Below, one piece after another: positions 12,508 through 21,136 of a stretch of DNA of 64,000 nt (its first letter is position 1; each line of letters begins with the position of its first letter). Made by a program: the position numbers and the translations under genes. A model generated the notes under the pieces. That model was not told the origin of the DNA. It saw nothing but the letters and a program-made list of their open reading frames with translations, and searched no databases. The stretch lies in NCBI GenBank assembly GCA_015075445.1, contig JABTUJ010000001.1, forward strand, positions 293,059-357,058, given 5' to 3'. Origin of the DNA: Verrucomicrobiales bacterium. GTDB taxonomy: Bacteria; Verrucomicrobiota; Verrucomicrobiia; Limisphaerales; J093.

Positions 12508-13020
12508 TTACCACTCCCCATCCACGAGGAGGGGGACGGTCTTGCTGGCGAGGTCCGCCGCCAGTACCGGCAGGGCCTGGCGCTCGGCGCTGGTCTGGTT
12601 GGCGCCCACGCGCACGGTGACGCGGCCGGTCACCTCGCGATCCAAAAGGACGGCGCCCGTGCGGAGGTCACGGGCGACGACTTGCGCGACGACACGCAGT
12701 TCTTCGTCCCGGGTGGTGCGGAGGTCCTGCGGGGCGTAGCTGATCGAGGCGCGTTCGAATCGCACGAGCCGGCCGGTGAGCAGGACGTCGGCGTCGGCGT
12801 CGCTCCGAGTGGCGAGGCGATAGGTGCCGTCCTGCTGCAATTGGCGGCGCAGGGCGTGGACGACGGCCTCGCTCAAGCGGGGTTGCATGGTCTGGTTCTG
12901 GAAGGCCACCACGCGGACGGATCGGGACCCGGCCTCGAGCCCGTTGGTCGGGCCCAACCGATAGCCGGCGCACGCCGTCAGGAGGCAGGCCAGCAATCCG
13001 GAGAGGGCAGCGGCGCGCAT
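12508..13020 (-). CDS. lptE: LptE-like outer-membrane lipoprotein
   Basis: 170 residues with lipobox LTAC (Cys17), then GYRLGP, the hallmark start of LptE-family proteins. The rest fits the compact LptE fold with RSVRVVAFQNQT and LSEAVVHALRRQLQQDG (LptE helix). LptE plugs the LptD barrel in LPS export. It sits one base after the BamD-like gene, which supports an envelope-biogenesis unit. Assignment rests on the motif and context; overall similarity across this family is always weak. Confidence 0.75.
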   Translation of the reverse strand: MRAAALSGLLACLLTACAGYRLGPTNGLEAGSRSVRVVAFQNQTMQPRLSEAVVHALRRQLQQDGTYRLATRSDADADVLLTGRLVRFERASISYAPQDLRTTRDEELRVVAQVVARDLRTGAVLLDREVTGRVTVRVGANQTSAERQALPVLAADLASKTVPLLVDGEW

Positions 13021-13021
13021 G

Positions 13022-14014
13022 TCAGGGGTTACGTGGGGCGGGCGACCGGACGTTGCGGAGCAGATCCAGGCGCTTGCGGGCGGCCGCCGCGTATTCCGAG
13101 TTCGGGTCTTTGCTCACCACCTCGTTGTAGTATACGCGGGCGCCGTCCCACCGCCGTTTCTTGTCGTAGAACTGTGCGATTCGATAGGCCCCGCGCGCCT
13201 GCTCGGTGCGGAGGGAGAGGATGGTTTGCTGCGCTTCTTCAACCCGGGGATCCCGCGGGTAAAGCGCCATGAAATCGGTGTAGGCGGCGATGGCCTGGCT
13301 GGCGGCGCCCTGGTCATACTCCGCGGTCTTGGCCTGTTTCTCGTAGGCCTTGGCCGCCCGGTGGAGGGCCTCGGCCGCGATCTCGGGCTGGTCGTGGTAG
13401 GTGTCCGCCGCCTTTTCGTAGGCTTTCACCGCGAGGTAATAGTCCTTCTGCTTCTCGCGCGCGGTGCCGATGGCCATCTGGGCGGCCGGGGCGATCTCGG
13501 AGTAAGGGCCGTTACGGACGATCTTGGAGAGCATATCTGCGGTCTTCTCCATGGAAGGGAAGAAGGGGATGACGCCCCAGAGTTTGAACCACTGACCGCC
13601 GAGGAAGCGTTGGGCGATGGCGAACTGGCGTTCGATGATGTTCTCGTATTCCTGGGACTTGGGGTAGCGCTCGATGGCCTTCTGGTACTCACGGAAGGCC
13701 CGTTCGTCCCACTTGCGCGCTTCGTAGCAGAGGCCGAGGAGGTACTGGGCCTGGGCGGCGTAGTCCGAGCGTGGCCAGCGGACCACGGTGCGGCGGGCGG
13801 CCTTGGTGGCGAGACGGAAGCGGCGCGCGGCGTAGGCCTCTTTCGCCACACCGTACTGGTCCTCGGCGCGGCCTCGCTGCCAGCTCCCGGTGCTGCCGGG
13901 GGTCTCGTAGGTCCAGCCCTCGCCGGGCCGGTAGACCAGCGGTGCATAACAGCGCCACGGCCAGGCGAAGAACCCGACCAGCACGACCAGGAGGAGGATG
14001 GTCCTGCGGTTCAT
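13022..14014 (-). CDS. bamD: BamD-like outer-membrane assembly TPR protein
   Basis: 330 residues. An N-terminal signal or anchor (MNRRTILLLVVLVGFFAWPW) is followed by repeated TPR-like units: AYAARRFRLATKAARRTVVRWPRS, EYQKAIERYPKSQEYENIIERQ, AYEKAADTYHDQPEIAAEAL, AYTDFMALYPRDPRVEEA. This is the pattern of BamD/YfiO proteins, which deliver unfolded barrels to BamA. A clear lipobox is not visible; the only early cysteine (RCYAP) is a poor match. ATG 14014 is chosen for the signal peptide; a TTG at 14053 would overlap the upstream stop. Confidence 0.8.
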   Translation of the reverse strand: MNRRTILLLVVLVGFFAWPWRCYAPLVYRPGEGWTYETPGSTGSWQRGRAEDQYGVAKEAYAARRFRLATKAARRTVVRWPRSDYAAQAQYLLGLCYEARKWDERAFREYQKAIERYPKSQEYENIIERQFAIAQRFLGGQWFKLWGVIPFFPSMEKTADMLSKIVRNGPYSEIAPAAQMAIGTAREKQKDYYLAVKAYEKAADTYHDQPEIAAEALHRAAKAYEKQAKTAEYDQGAASQAIAAYTDFMALYPRDPRVEEAQQTILSLRTEQARGAYRIAQFYDKKRRWDGARVYYNEVVSKDPNSEYAAAARKRLDLLRNVRSPAPRNP

Positions 14015-14049
14015 GTGGACGCCCACCGTAAGGAAGCGGTTCGCCTGAG

Positions 14050-14886
14050 TCAATCCACGCGCCGCGGCCAGGTGAAGTCCGCCACCACCGGCAGGTGATC
14101 CGAGGCGGTGGAGGGGGGGACCCAGGCCTGGACGGCGTGCAGCGGGGAGCCTTCGCGGATCCAGAGATAGTCGATCCGTTTGTTGGGGGCCTGGCTGGGG
14201 ATGGTGAATCCGTCACCGGTGCCGGCCGAAACCCACACATCCGCCCAGTTCTCGCTCATGGCGATGTAGGTGCGGCTGCCCGGCGTGTCGTTGAAGTCGC
14301 CGGCGAACACGGCCGGCAGGCCGGGGTACTGTGCCAGAACCTCCCGGAACTGCCCGACATTCGCCAGGCGCTCCGCGTCGTCCGGTCGGTAGTCGATGTG
14401 GGTGTTCAGGAACAGCAGTTCGCGGCCGTGGACATCGAGCACGAGCTGGAGTACGCCGCGTTGCTCGGCCGGCCGGAGCATGCGCAGGTGGGTGTTGGTC
14501 CAGCGCATCACCGGGAAACGGGTGAGCACGGCGTTGCCGTACTCACCGCCCTGAAAGGCGAAGTTGTTGCTGAAAACGCAGGTCAAGCCCGTCAGCGCGG
14601 CGAGTTCCGCCGGGAAATCGCGTCGGTCCGTCCGCTGCACCCCGCGGTCCACTTCCTGCAAGGCGACGATATCCGCCTGCTGGGCGCGGATGAGTTCGGC
14701 GATGCGTTCGAGATCCACCCGGCCGTCCAGGCCTTCGCCGTGGTGGATGTTATAGGTCATGACGCGGAAGGTCACCGGCGCGGCCTCGCGCGGGGCACTC
14801 GCACAGGCCGCCAACAGAGCCAAGCCGAGGACCAGGAGCATACCGGCGAGCGAAGACCGCACGCCGCGGGAGAAGGGCACAGGCAT
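14050..14886 (-). CDS. endonuclease/exonuclease/phosphatase-family lipoprotein
   Basis: 278 residues with lipobox LAAC (Cys28). EEP-fold motifs: FRVMTYNIHHGEGLDG (metal-binding Asn), VALQEVDRGVQRTD (Glu), FLNTHIDYRP (catalytic His), FAGDFNDTPGS (Asp/Asn), STASDHLPVVADF (Asp-His). All catalytic residues are present, so it should be an active extracytoplasmic phosphodiesterase or phosphatase. Substrate is unknown; phosphoinositide-type or nucleic-acid phosphodiesters are both found in this fold. Confidence 0.87.
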   Translation of the reverse strand: MPVPFSRGVRSSLAGMLLVLGLALLAACASAPREAAPVTFRVMTYNIHHGEGLDGRVDLERIAELIRAQQADIVALQEVDRGVQRTDRRDFPAELAALTGLTCVFSNNFAFQGGEYGNAVLTRFPVMRWTNTHLRMLRPAEQRGVLQLVLDVHGRELLFLNTHIDYRPDDAERLANVGQFREVLAQYPGLPAVFAGDFNDTPGSRTYIAMSENWADVWVSAGTGDGFTIPSQAPNKRIDYLWIREGSPLHAVQAWVPPSTASDHLPVVADFTWPRRVD

Positions 14887-14945
14887 GACGGAGCGAATCG
14901 AAGCAGGTTCTGAGGTTCTGGCGAGTCCGAAACGCCATGCCCGCC

Positions 14946-15878
14946 TCAAGCCGACGGGCGCGCTCCCAAGGACCAGAGGCGATCGAGACCGGACCGGAAG
15001 GACGCGACGGGCAGGTCGAAGAGTTGCTGGGCCGGTTGCGGGTTGCCGACGTTGTCCTCCTCGAGCATCACCAGTTGATCCTGGTTGAGCGGGGGCGCCT
15101 GACCCAACAGCCGCGGCATCAGATACTCAAGCACCGCCGCCGGCACGCGCATCAGGCGCATGGGCAGCCGAAGCTTGAACCTCCGCCGGCCGAGGCTGGC
15201 CAGGATCGTGTCCACCACTTCCTCGAACGTGAGCGGTGTCGGCCCGCACAAATCGCAGGTCAGGCCGACCGCCTGCGGTTCGCTGAGTGCCCGCACGAAC
15301 GCGATGCCCACCGCCTCGACCCCCACCGGTTGCAGCCGGGCGCGTCCGGTGCCGAGGATCGGCAGCACGGGCGACCAGCGGGAGAGTTGGGCAAAGAGAT
15401 TCACGAAGTGATCCCCGGGCCCATAAATCAGCGAGGGCCGGAAAACGGTCCAGGCCAGGCGACTGGCCCGGACGAACTCCTCCGCCATCCACTTGGTCTG
15501 GTGATAGCGGCTGACCGCATCCGGGCGGGTGCCCAGCGCGCTCATGTGGACGTAGCGCCGGACGCCGGCCGTCTCTGCCGCGCACACGATGTTCTCGGTG
15601 GCGACCCGGTGGGCGTTGTCGAACGTGTTCCGCCCCACTTCGCTGATGATGCCCACGAGGTGAATGACCGCGTCGATTCCCGCCAAAGCCGGTCCGAGCG
15701 ATGGAGGTTCGAGCACGTCGCCCGCCGCCCATTCGACCGCCCACCGGTTGGCCAGGGCCTGAGACCGCCGCGAGGTCGGTCGCCGCGCCAACACCCGTGC
15801 CGCGTGGCCGGCGGCGTGGAGTTGCGCCAGAACCGCCTGGCCCACAAAGCCGGTGCCGCCTGTCACCAATACCTTCAT
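14946..15878 (-). CDS. NAD(P)-dependent epimerase/dehydratase, NDUFA9-like atypical SDR
   Basis: 310 residues with Rossmann motif VTGGTGFVGQAV at the N-terminus and DAVIHLVGI. The active site is reduced: RYHQTKWMAEEFVR carries YxxxK. Best match in memory is the atypical SDR group that includes complex I NDUFA9-like and NAD(P)H-binding proteins of Verrucomicrobia. ATG 15878 begins the Rossmann strand; the 68 codons upstream have no similarity. It is the first gene of the minus-strand run and has a promoter 8 bp upstream. Confidence 0.86.
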   Translation of the reverse strand: MKVLVTGGTGFVGQAVLAQLHAAGHAARVLARRPTSRRSQALANRWAVEWAAGDVLEPPSLGPALAGIDAVIHLVGIISEVGRNTFDNAHRVATENIVCAAETAGVRRYVHMSALGTRPDAVSRYHQTKWMAEEFVRASRLAWTVFRPSLIYGPGDHFVNLFAQLSRWSPVLPILGTGRARLQPVGVEAVGIAFVRALSEPQAVGLTCDLCGPTPLTFEEVVDTILASLGRRRFKLRLPMRLMRVPAAVLEYLMPRLLGQAPPLNQDQLVMLEEDNVGNPQPAQQLFDLPVASFRSGLDRLWSLGARPSA

Positions 15879-15886
15879 GGTCTTTG

Positions 15887-15914
15887 ACTTTAGGCGGCTC
15901 TCGCGCGGTCGCAA
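15887..15914 (-). promoter_or_regulatory. candidate leaderless promoter of the six-gene minus run
   Basis: Minus strand: -35 TTGCGA (15914-15909), 16-nt spacer, -10 TAAAGT (15892-15887), then 8 nt to ATG 15878. No Shine-Dalgarno sequence fits in the gap. Confidence 0.6.
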
Positions 15915-16117
15915 GGGAGCGCGAAATCCCGGCCGGGGGAGGAGACCCGCCGGGCGAATGGTGGAACCCGGGTGCCTTGAATGGTTCTTATCAATCGTCG
16001 CTTGACGCGCACGGGGGGAGTTCGGACGATGCGCCCGGTCCCTGCGGCCACCGGACCCCACGTGGCAGAACAACGGTGGCACGCATTCCCGAGCCGTTGT
16101 CCGGCCAGCATTCCTGC

Positions 16118-17737
16118 ATGCGCATGAACAAACGGAAAGTTGTCGGCATCTTCCTCGGCTTGTTGGGTTTCTTCCTCCCCTGGGTCATCCAGTTTCCCGG
16201 GCTCAGTTTCCCGGGGCACGTCACGCTGGGCATCTTCCTCCTCGCCGCGGCCTTCTGGCTCACGGAACCGGTGCCGATCTACACCACGTCGATGCTGGTG
16301 ATCTTCCTCGAAGTGCTGCTGCTCAGCGCCGAGGGCCCGCTGTGTCTCTTCGCGCGACCGCCGGTGGCCGCCGTGACCGCCGAGGCCGCTCCCCGGGAGT
16401 TTCGCCTGCCCGCCCGGGCTGTGACCGCGGGTAGCGAGGTGCTGGTCGCCCGGCCCAGTGGCGCCTTTGACGCCGTCAAGGTCGAGGTGCTCGAGCGCGG
16501 ACCGGACACGGTGCGGGTCCAATCGGGGACCCTCTCGACGACGAGCCAGGTGTTGACGCAGGCGGACCATTGGCTGGCACGCTACGTGCCGGCGTCGTAC
16601 CGGACGTTCTTCGCGGCGCTGGCGGATCCCATCATCATCCTGTTCCTGGGCGGGTGTCTGCTGGCGGATGCGTCGGTGAAATACCGTCTCGACCGGGCGC
16701 TGACGCGGATGTTCCTCCGGCCGGTGGGCACGAGTCCTCGACTCATACTGCTCGGGCTGTTGATCGCCACGGCCGTGCTGTCCGCCTTCATGAGCAACAC
16801 GGCGACCACGGCGATGATGATGACGGTGGTGCTACCGCTGTTGGCGGGTCTTGATCGGGATGACCCCCTCAAAGTCGCGGTGGTGCTGGCCATCCCGGTC
16901 GGGGCCAACATCGGGGGCATCGCCACGCCCATCGGCACCCCGCCGAACGCGATCGCGCTGGCGGCGCTTACCAAGCAGGGGTTGGGCGTGCCGTTCGTCC
17001 AGTGGGTGCTCATGGCGCTGCCCATCGTGGTGGTGACCCTGGGGGTGAGCTGGGTCGTGCTCATGAAGCTGTTCCGACCGCGCACGGCCGAGCTCAAGAT
17101 CGAGCTTGCGGGGGCGTTTGATCGCTCGCCCAAGGCCTGGGGCCTGTACGTCGTGTTCGGTTTGACGGCGCTCCTGTGGTTCACCGAGAACCAGCACGGG
17201 ATCAGCAGCAACATCATCGCGTTCCTCCCGGTCGTGGCGCTGCCCATGTTCGGCATCGTGGGGAAGAAGGAGATCCACGCCCTGCCCTGGGATGTGTTCT
17301 GGCTCATGGCGGGTGGCATTTCGTTGGGGACCGCCATCAAGACCACCGGCTTGGCGGAGTGGATGGTTGGCCGCGTCGACTGGGCCTCGCTCGGCGGCTT
17401 CGCGATCATGGCGGGCCTGGCCTTGCTCTCGTTTCTGCTGGCCAACTTCCTCTCCCACACCGTCACGGTCACGCTGCTTGCACCCATCGCGGTCAGCGTC
17501 GGTTCGGTGGCCGGGGCCGCCGCGGGGTTTGACCTCACGACGGCGCTGGTGACGGTGGCCGTGGCCTCGAGCTACGGCATGACGCTGCCCATCTCGACGC
17601 CGCCGAATGCGATTGCGATGGGTTCAGGCGTGCTGCAGACCCAGCACCTCGTCAAGGCGGGTGGCGTGATCGGCGTGCTGGGCATGGCCCTGGTCCTCGT
17701 CATGACGAAGTATTACTGGCCGTTGTTCGCCCGTTGA
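16118..17737 (+). CDS. SLC13/DASS-family sodium-coupled anion transporter with an extra inserted domain
   Basis: 539 residues, 11-12 membrane helices. Two DASS signature pairs are present: SNTATTAMMMTVVLPLL with GTPPNAIALAALTK, and LSHTVTVTLLAPIAV with STPPNAIAMGSG, the sodium/substrate sites of dicarboxylate, sulfate and citrate carriers. Unusual: residues about 86-152 form a soluble, beta-rich insert (FRLPARAVTAGSEVLVARPS, then VEVLERGPDTVRVQSG) between the first helices and the first hairpin. ATG 16118 is followed by a second ATG at 16124. The two-component pair follows 21 bp downstream and may be co-transcribed. Confidence 0.9.
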   Translation: MRMNKRKVVGIFLGLLGFFLPWVIQFPGLSFPGHVTLGIFLLAAAFWLTEPVPIYTTSMLVIFLEVLLLSAEGPLCLFARPPVAAVTAEAAPREFRLPARAVTAGSEVLVARPSGAFDAVKVEVLERGPDTVRVQSGTLSTTSQVLTQADHWLARYVPASYRTFFAALADPIIILFLGGCLLADASVKYRLDRALTRMFLRPVGTSPRLILLGLLIATAVLSAFMSNTATTAMMMTVVLPLLAGLDRDDPLKVAVVLAIPVGANIGGIATPIGTPPNAIALAALTKQGLGVPFVQWVLMALPIVVVTLGVSWVVLMKLFRPRTAELKIELAGAFDRSPKAWGLYVVFGLTALLWFTENQHGISSNIIAFLPVVALPMFGIVGKKEIHALPWDVFWLMAGGISLGTAIKTTGLAEWMVGRVDWASLGGFAIMAGLALLSFLLANFLSHTVTVTLLAPIAVSVGSVAGAAAGFDLTTALVTVAVASSYGMTLPISTPPNAIAMGSGVLQTQHLVKAGGVIGVLGMALVLVMTKYYWPLFAR

Positions 17738-17758
17738 CCGCCGTCGAAAGGACCCCGC

Positions 17759-18253
17759 ATGAGCAAGATCTACATTCTCTGTATCGAGGACGAGCCGGAG
17801 GTGCTCGAGGCCGTGGTGCGCGACCTGGCGCCCTTCGAAGCGGCGTTTCCCATCGAGTCCGCTTCGACGGCGGCGGAGGCGCGACGGGTGGTTGAGAGCA
17901 TCCTTCAACAGGGCCAGTTGGGTCTGGTGCTCTGCGACCACATTCTGCCCGGAGAGGATGGGGTTTCCTTCCTCGTCAGCCTCCACCGCGATCCCCGTAC
18001 GACCTCGTCACGCAAGGTGTTGCTGACGGCGCAGGCTGGGCTGACGGATACCATCCAGGCGGTGAACCAGGCGGATCTGAACCATTACATCGCCAAGCCC
18101 TGGAAACCGGCCGAGCTCCACGCCGTCGTCCGCCAACAGCTCACGGAGTTCGTCCTCCAGAACGAGACCAACCTCTACCCGTACCTGAGCCTCCTGGACG
18201 GGGAACGGCTCGGGGAGAAGATCCGCCAACAACCGCTGCCTCCGGACGAGTAG
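17759..18253 (+). CDS. response regulator, receiver domain only
   Basis: 164 residues. Acidic pair Asp11/Glu12-type (CIEDEPE), phospho-acceptor Asp60 (LVLCDHILPGEDG), Thr90 (VLLTAQ) and Lys113-Pro114 (YIAKPW) are all present. There is no DNA-binding output domain; the C-terminal 40 residues are a helical tail. A good AAAGGA ribosome-binding site lies about 8 nt upstream. It is followed 33 bp later by a histidine kinase, so it is probably the receiver partner or a phosphate sink. Confidence 0.92.
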   Translation: MSKIYILCIEDEPEVLEAVVRDLAPFEAAFPIESASTAAEARRVVESILQQGQLGLVLCDHILPGEDGVSFLVSLHRDPRTTSSRKVLLTAQAGLTDTIQAVNQADLNHYIAKPWKPAELHAVVRQQLTEFVLQNETNLYPYLSLLDGERLGEKIRQQPLPPDE

Positions 18254-18286
18254 CCGCGCCCCCAGCGGCCCCTGCCCCACGCTGCC

Positions 18287-19741
18287 GTGGTGACCATCCC
18301 CATCCGCCCTCTCGAGAAGATCCGGAACGCCCTGGCGTCGATGCCGGAGACCGAGAGCGTGGACGTGCCGTTCGAGGCGGGCGAGGTCCTGATGCGCGAA
18401 GGCGAGCGTCACGACCACATCTCGCTGGTCATCCAGGGCGAGATCGATCTGCTCAAGCACAACGCGGAAGGCGAGGCCTTCGCCGTGGGCACGCTCCGCC
18501 CCGGCCAGTTTCTCGGTCTGCTGCTGCTGAGCTCCGGCGAGACCTCGTTTCTGACCGCGCGCGCGCGCACGGCCGGCCGGATGCTCAGCATGCCGCGTAA
18601 CACGTTTCTGCTGCTGCTGTACAATCTCCCCGGGTTCAACCAGATGGTGGGGCCGCTGTTGCTGGGCAATCTGGTGAGCCGTTACCGCCGGGTGGTGCAA
18701 CTCCACGTCGAGGTGGCCCAGCTCAGCCAGGAACTCGCTGCGGAGAAACAGCAGTTGCAGGCCACCATCCAGCAGCTTGAGGCCACCCGGAACCGGCTCA
18801 TCCAGCAGGAGAAGATGGCCACCCTGGGCCAACTGGTCGCTGGGATCGCCCACGAGATCAACAACCCCATCGCCTCCCTCTCCCGGGCCGCCGACTCGAT
18901 CGAGCCCGGTCTGCAGAAGTGGTTTGTCACGCCGCCGCGGGCGGCGGATCTGGCCCTGCTGCGCCAGGCCTTTCTCGAGGGCTTGAACCGGCAGCCCCTG
19001 CAAACCGAGGTGCAACGCGAGCGCCTGGCGCAGTTGGAACTGCGCTTCCCCGATCTCCCGCGTCCCCTGCTCCGGTCGCTGGCCCAGGTTGAGCCCGCGC
19101 TGTTCGAGGAACTGGCCTATTACGTCATCTCCAACCCGACGGTCGAGCGGAAGGATCTCCTGCGGCGGTGGGTCGAGGTGTTCGAGGTCGGCACGCTCGT
19201 GCGGACCATCCGCGTGGCGTCCGGCCGCATCGGCAGCATCGTGCGCAGCCTCAAGGGCTACAGCCGGCAGGACAAGTCCGTCGTGGACGAGGTGGATTTG
19301 CGTGAAGGCTTGCGCGACACCCTGGTGCTCTTCGGCTACGCCCTCAAGAAATACCAGGTGATCATCGATCTGCCGGCCCTGCCACCGGTCCGGTGCCGCC
19401 CCTCCGAGCTCAACCAGGTGTGGACCAACCTCATCGTCAACGCCTGCCAGGCCATGGGCGAGTCCGGCACCCTCCGCGTCACCTGCGGCACCGGCGATCC
19501 TGGCTGGGTGTGGGTGCGGATCCAGGACAGCGGTCCGGGCGTGCCCGAGGACCTGCGCGAACGCATTTTCGAGAGCGGCTTTTCGACCAAGGGGACGCCG
19601 ACCGCTGAGGGCGCGGGTTTGGGGCTGGGCCTGGCCATCGCGCGCGGTTTGATCGAGCAGCACCACGGACGGATCGAGGTGGGCAACGTCCCGGAAGGCG
19701 GCGCGGCCTTCACCGTCCATCTCCCCGTGGCCGGTCAGTAG
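18287..19741 (+). CDS. cytoplasmic sensor histidine kinase with N-terminal cyclic-nucleotide-binding-like domain
   Basis: 484 residues, no membrane segment. Residues about 20-125 form a cNMP-binding (CRP-type) beta-barrel (GEVLMREGERHDHISLVIQG, then GTLRPGQFLGLLLL). A coiled coil lies at about 135-178. The H-box GQLVAGIAHEINNP has phospho-acceptor His189, followed by a long helical insert, then N-box NQVWTNLIVNACQAM, G1 DSGPGVPE and G2 GAGLGLGLAI. The phosphate-binding arginine of true cAMP receptors is not seen, so the ligand may differ. GTG 18287 is used; an ATG at 18341 is an alternative. The 3' end overlaps the convergent barrel gene by 7 bp. Confidence 0.9.
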   Translation: MVTIPIRPLEKIRNALASMPETESVDVPFEAGEVLMREGERHDHISLVIQGEIDLLKHNAEGEAFAVGTLRPGQFLGLLLLSSGETSFLTARARTAGRMLSMPRNTFLLLLYNLPGFNQMVGPLLLGNLVSRYRRVVQLHVEVAQLSQELAAEKQQLQATIQQLEATRNRLIQQEKMATLGQLVAGIAHEINNPIASLSRAADSIEPGLQKWFVTPPRAADLALLRQAFLEGLNRQPLQTEVQRERLAQLELRFPDLPRPLLRSLAQVEPALFEELAYYVISNPTVERKDLLRRWVEVFEVGTLVRTIRVASGRIGSIVRSLKGYSRQDKSVVDEVDLREGLRDTLVLFGYALKKYQVIIDLPALPPVRCRPSELNQVWTNLIVNACQAMGESGTLRVTCGTGDPGWVWVRIQDSGPGVPEDLRERIFESGFSTKGTPTAEGAGLGLGLAIARGLIEQHHGRIEVGNVPEGGAAFTVHLPVAGQ

Positions 19742-20997
19742 GTGGCCCGCAGCCCCAGGCCCACTACGTGGCGGCTGTATTCGCGACCCGCCGTGCCGGG
19801 CTCAAGCGCCTCGGCCCACTCGTAGGCGTACCAGGCGTTGAAGGCGAAGTGGCGGTTGAGGGTGTACTCGAGCCGCGCCTCGGGCGTGAACACCTGGTCG
19901 CGGGTGTTGACCCCCCGGATCATGTCATACTCCTGCAGGTCGAAACGAAACGCCGCCCGCAGATCCGGCCGCAGCCGCTGCTCGAGCGTCCCCGTCAGCC
20001 GGATGTTCTGGAACGTGGCCCGGCCCCCGGTCGAGGGGAGGAGGTGCTGCGAGCCCTGCCCCTGCAGAGTCGTGTTGGTCCCCAGCCGCAACGTCAGGTT
20101 GAAGGCATAGTAGAACAGCGTCTCGTGCGGGTCCGCGCCCGGCGGCAGACTCGAGCGGTTGAACTGGTGGAAGCTTGGCCCCGCTTCGCCGCTCGCTTTC
20201 AACCATGCCACCGGCGACACCGCCAGCCCGCCCAGCACCCGGTGGTAGTCGTTCTGGTACGTGTACGGCTCGGCGAAGGGATGCTGCTCGTGGTCCTGGT
20301 GACCAAACCGGTAGCCGGCCGAGAGAGCCCAGCCCGGAGCCACCTTCAACCCCAGGTCCGGCCCGCCCACGACGTCGGTCCGGTCCACATAATTCTGGTA
20401 GGTCGACCCCGGCACCTGGCGGTCCTCGACCATGATGTCCCACACGCGCGCCTCGAAGACGCCGCGGGCGAACCAGCGGTCCCGGTCGTACCGGGCCTCG
20501 AGCGGCGATTGCCAGTAGAAGTTGCGGCGCCGATACCGCACCTCGGCCGCGCCCAGCGCCGGGGTGCTGCCCGGGTGTTCGGGAGTGCTCCAAATGGGAC
20601 CCTCCGAACTGCCATCCGTGTATTGGGGCCGGACCTGCGCCCAGGCGCTGAACCGGTCGTTTTTCCCCTCCAACCGCCACAGCCCCGTGTGACGCAGGTA
20701 CGACTCCTCGTCGCGCTCGTGGAAGAACGTGAAATCCGGCGTGTACTGAAGCCGCAGGCTCCCCGGCCAGGGACCCGCCCAGGATCGGCTGACACCCAGC
20801 ACGGGCTGGACCGAGGTCACCCACGACTCAATCCGCTGCAGCGCACCGTGATCCTGAAGCATCACATTGCTGTCGAAACGCTCGCTCAGCGCGACCGACA
20901 GGGTCGGCTTCAGGGCGGGAGAAGCCGCCGCCGCGGTCGAGGCAGTGACCACGCAGGCGGCAAGGCAACCCAGCATCACAATCAGGCGCGTCTTCAT
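19735..20997 (-). CDS. outer-membrane beta-barrel protein
   Basis: 420 residues with a signal peptide (MKTRLIVMLGCLAACVV). Alternating amphipathic strands rich in Tyr, Arg, Trp run throughout (such as SLRLQYTPDFTFFHERDEES and NAWYAYEWAEAL), and it ends in GLGLRATY, a C-terminal aromatic typical of BamA-assembled barrels. Roughly 16-18 strands by eye. Family not recognised beyond uncharacterised Verrucomicrobia barrel proteins; function unknown. ATG 20997 gives the clean signal peptide. Confidence 0.78.
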   Translation of the reverse strand: MKTRLIVMLGCLAACVVTASTAAAASPALKPTLSVALSERFDSNVMLQDHGALQRIESWVTSVQPVLGVSRSWAGPWPGSLRLQYTPDFTFFHERDEESYLRHTGLWRLEGKNDRFSAWAQVRPQYTDGSSEGPIWSTPEHPGSTPALGAAEVRYRRRNFYWQSPLEARYDRDRWFARGVFEARVWDIMVEDRQVPGSTYQNYVDRTDVVGGPDLGLKVAPGWALSAGYRFGHQDHEQHPFAEPYTYQNDYHRVLGGLAVSPVAWLKASGEAGPSFHQFNRSSLPPGADPHETLFYYAFNLTLRLGTNTTLQGQGSQHLLPSTGGRATFQNIRLTGTLEQRLRPDLRAAFRFDLQEYDMIRGVNTRDQVFTPEARLEYTLNRHFAFNAWYAYEWAEALEPGTAGREYSRHVVGLGLRATY

Positions 20998-21136
20998 CAG
21001 CTCAAACGACAACCAGCCCGCGGCTTCGAAACCGGAATCGGGGAATGGACCGGAGGGAACCCAGCGGAACTGGACGCGCCGAGGGTATGGGTTGGGCCGC
21101 GGGTCGACAACGGGAATTTCCCGGCACCTCCAGGCT

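Noticed and set aside
16002..16030. Promoter TTGACG/GACGAT before the SLC13 gene
   Set aside because: The -10 match is poor (GACGAT) and the distance to ATG does not fit the pattern; not supportable.
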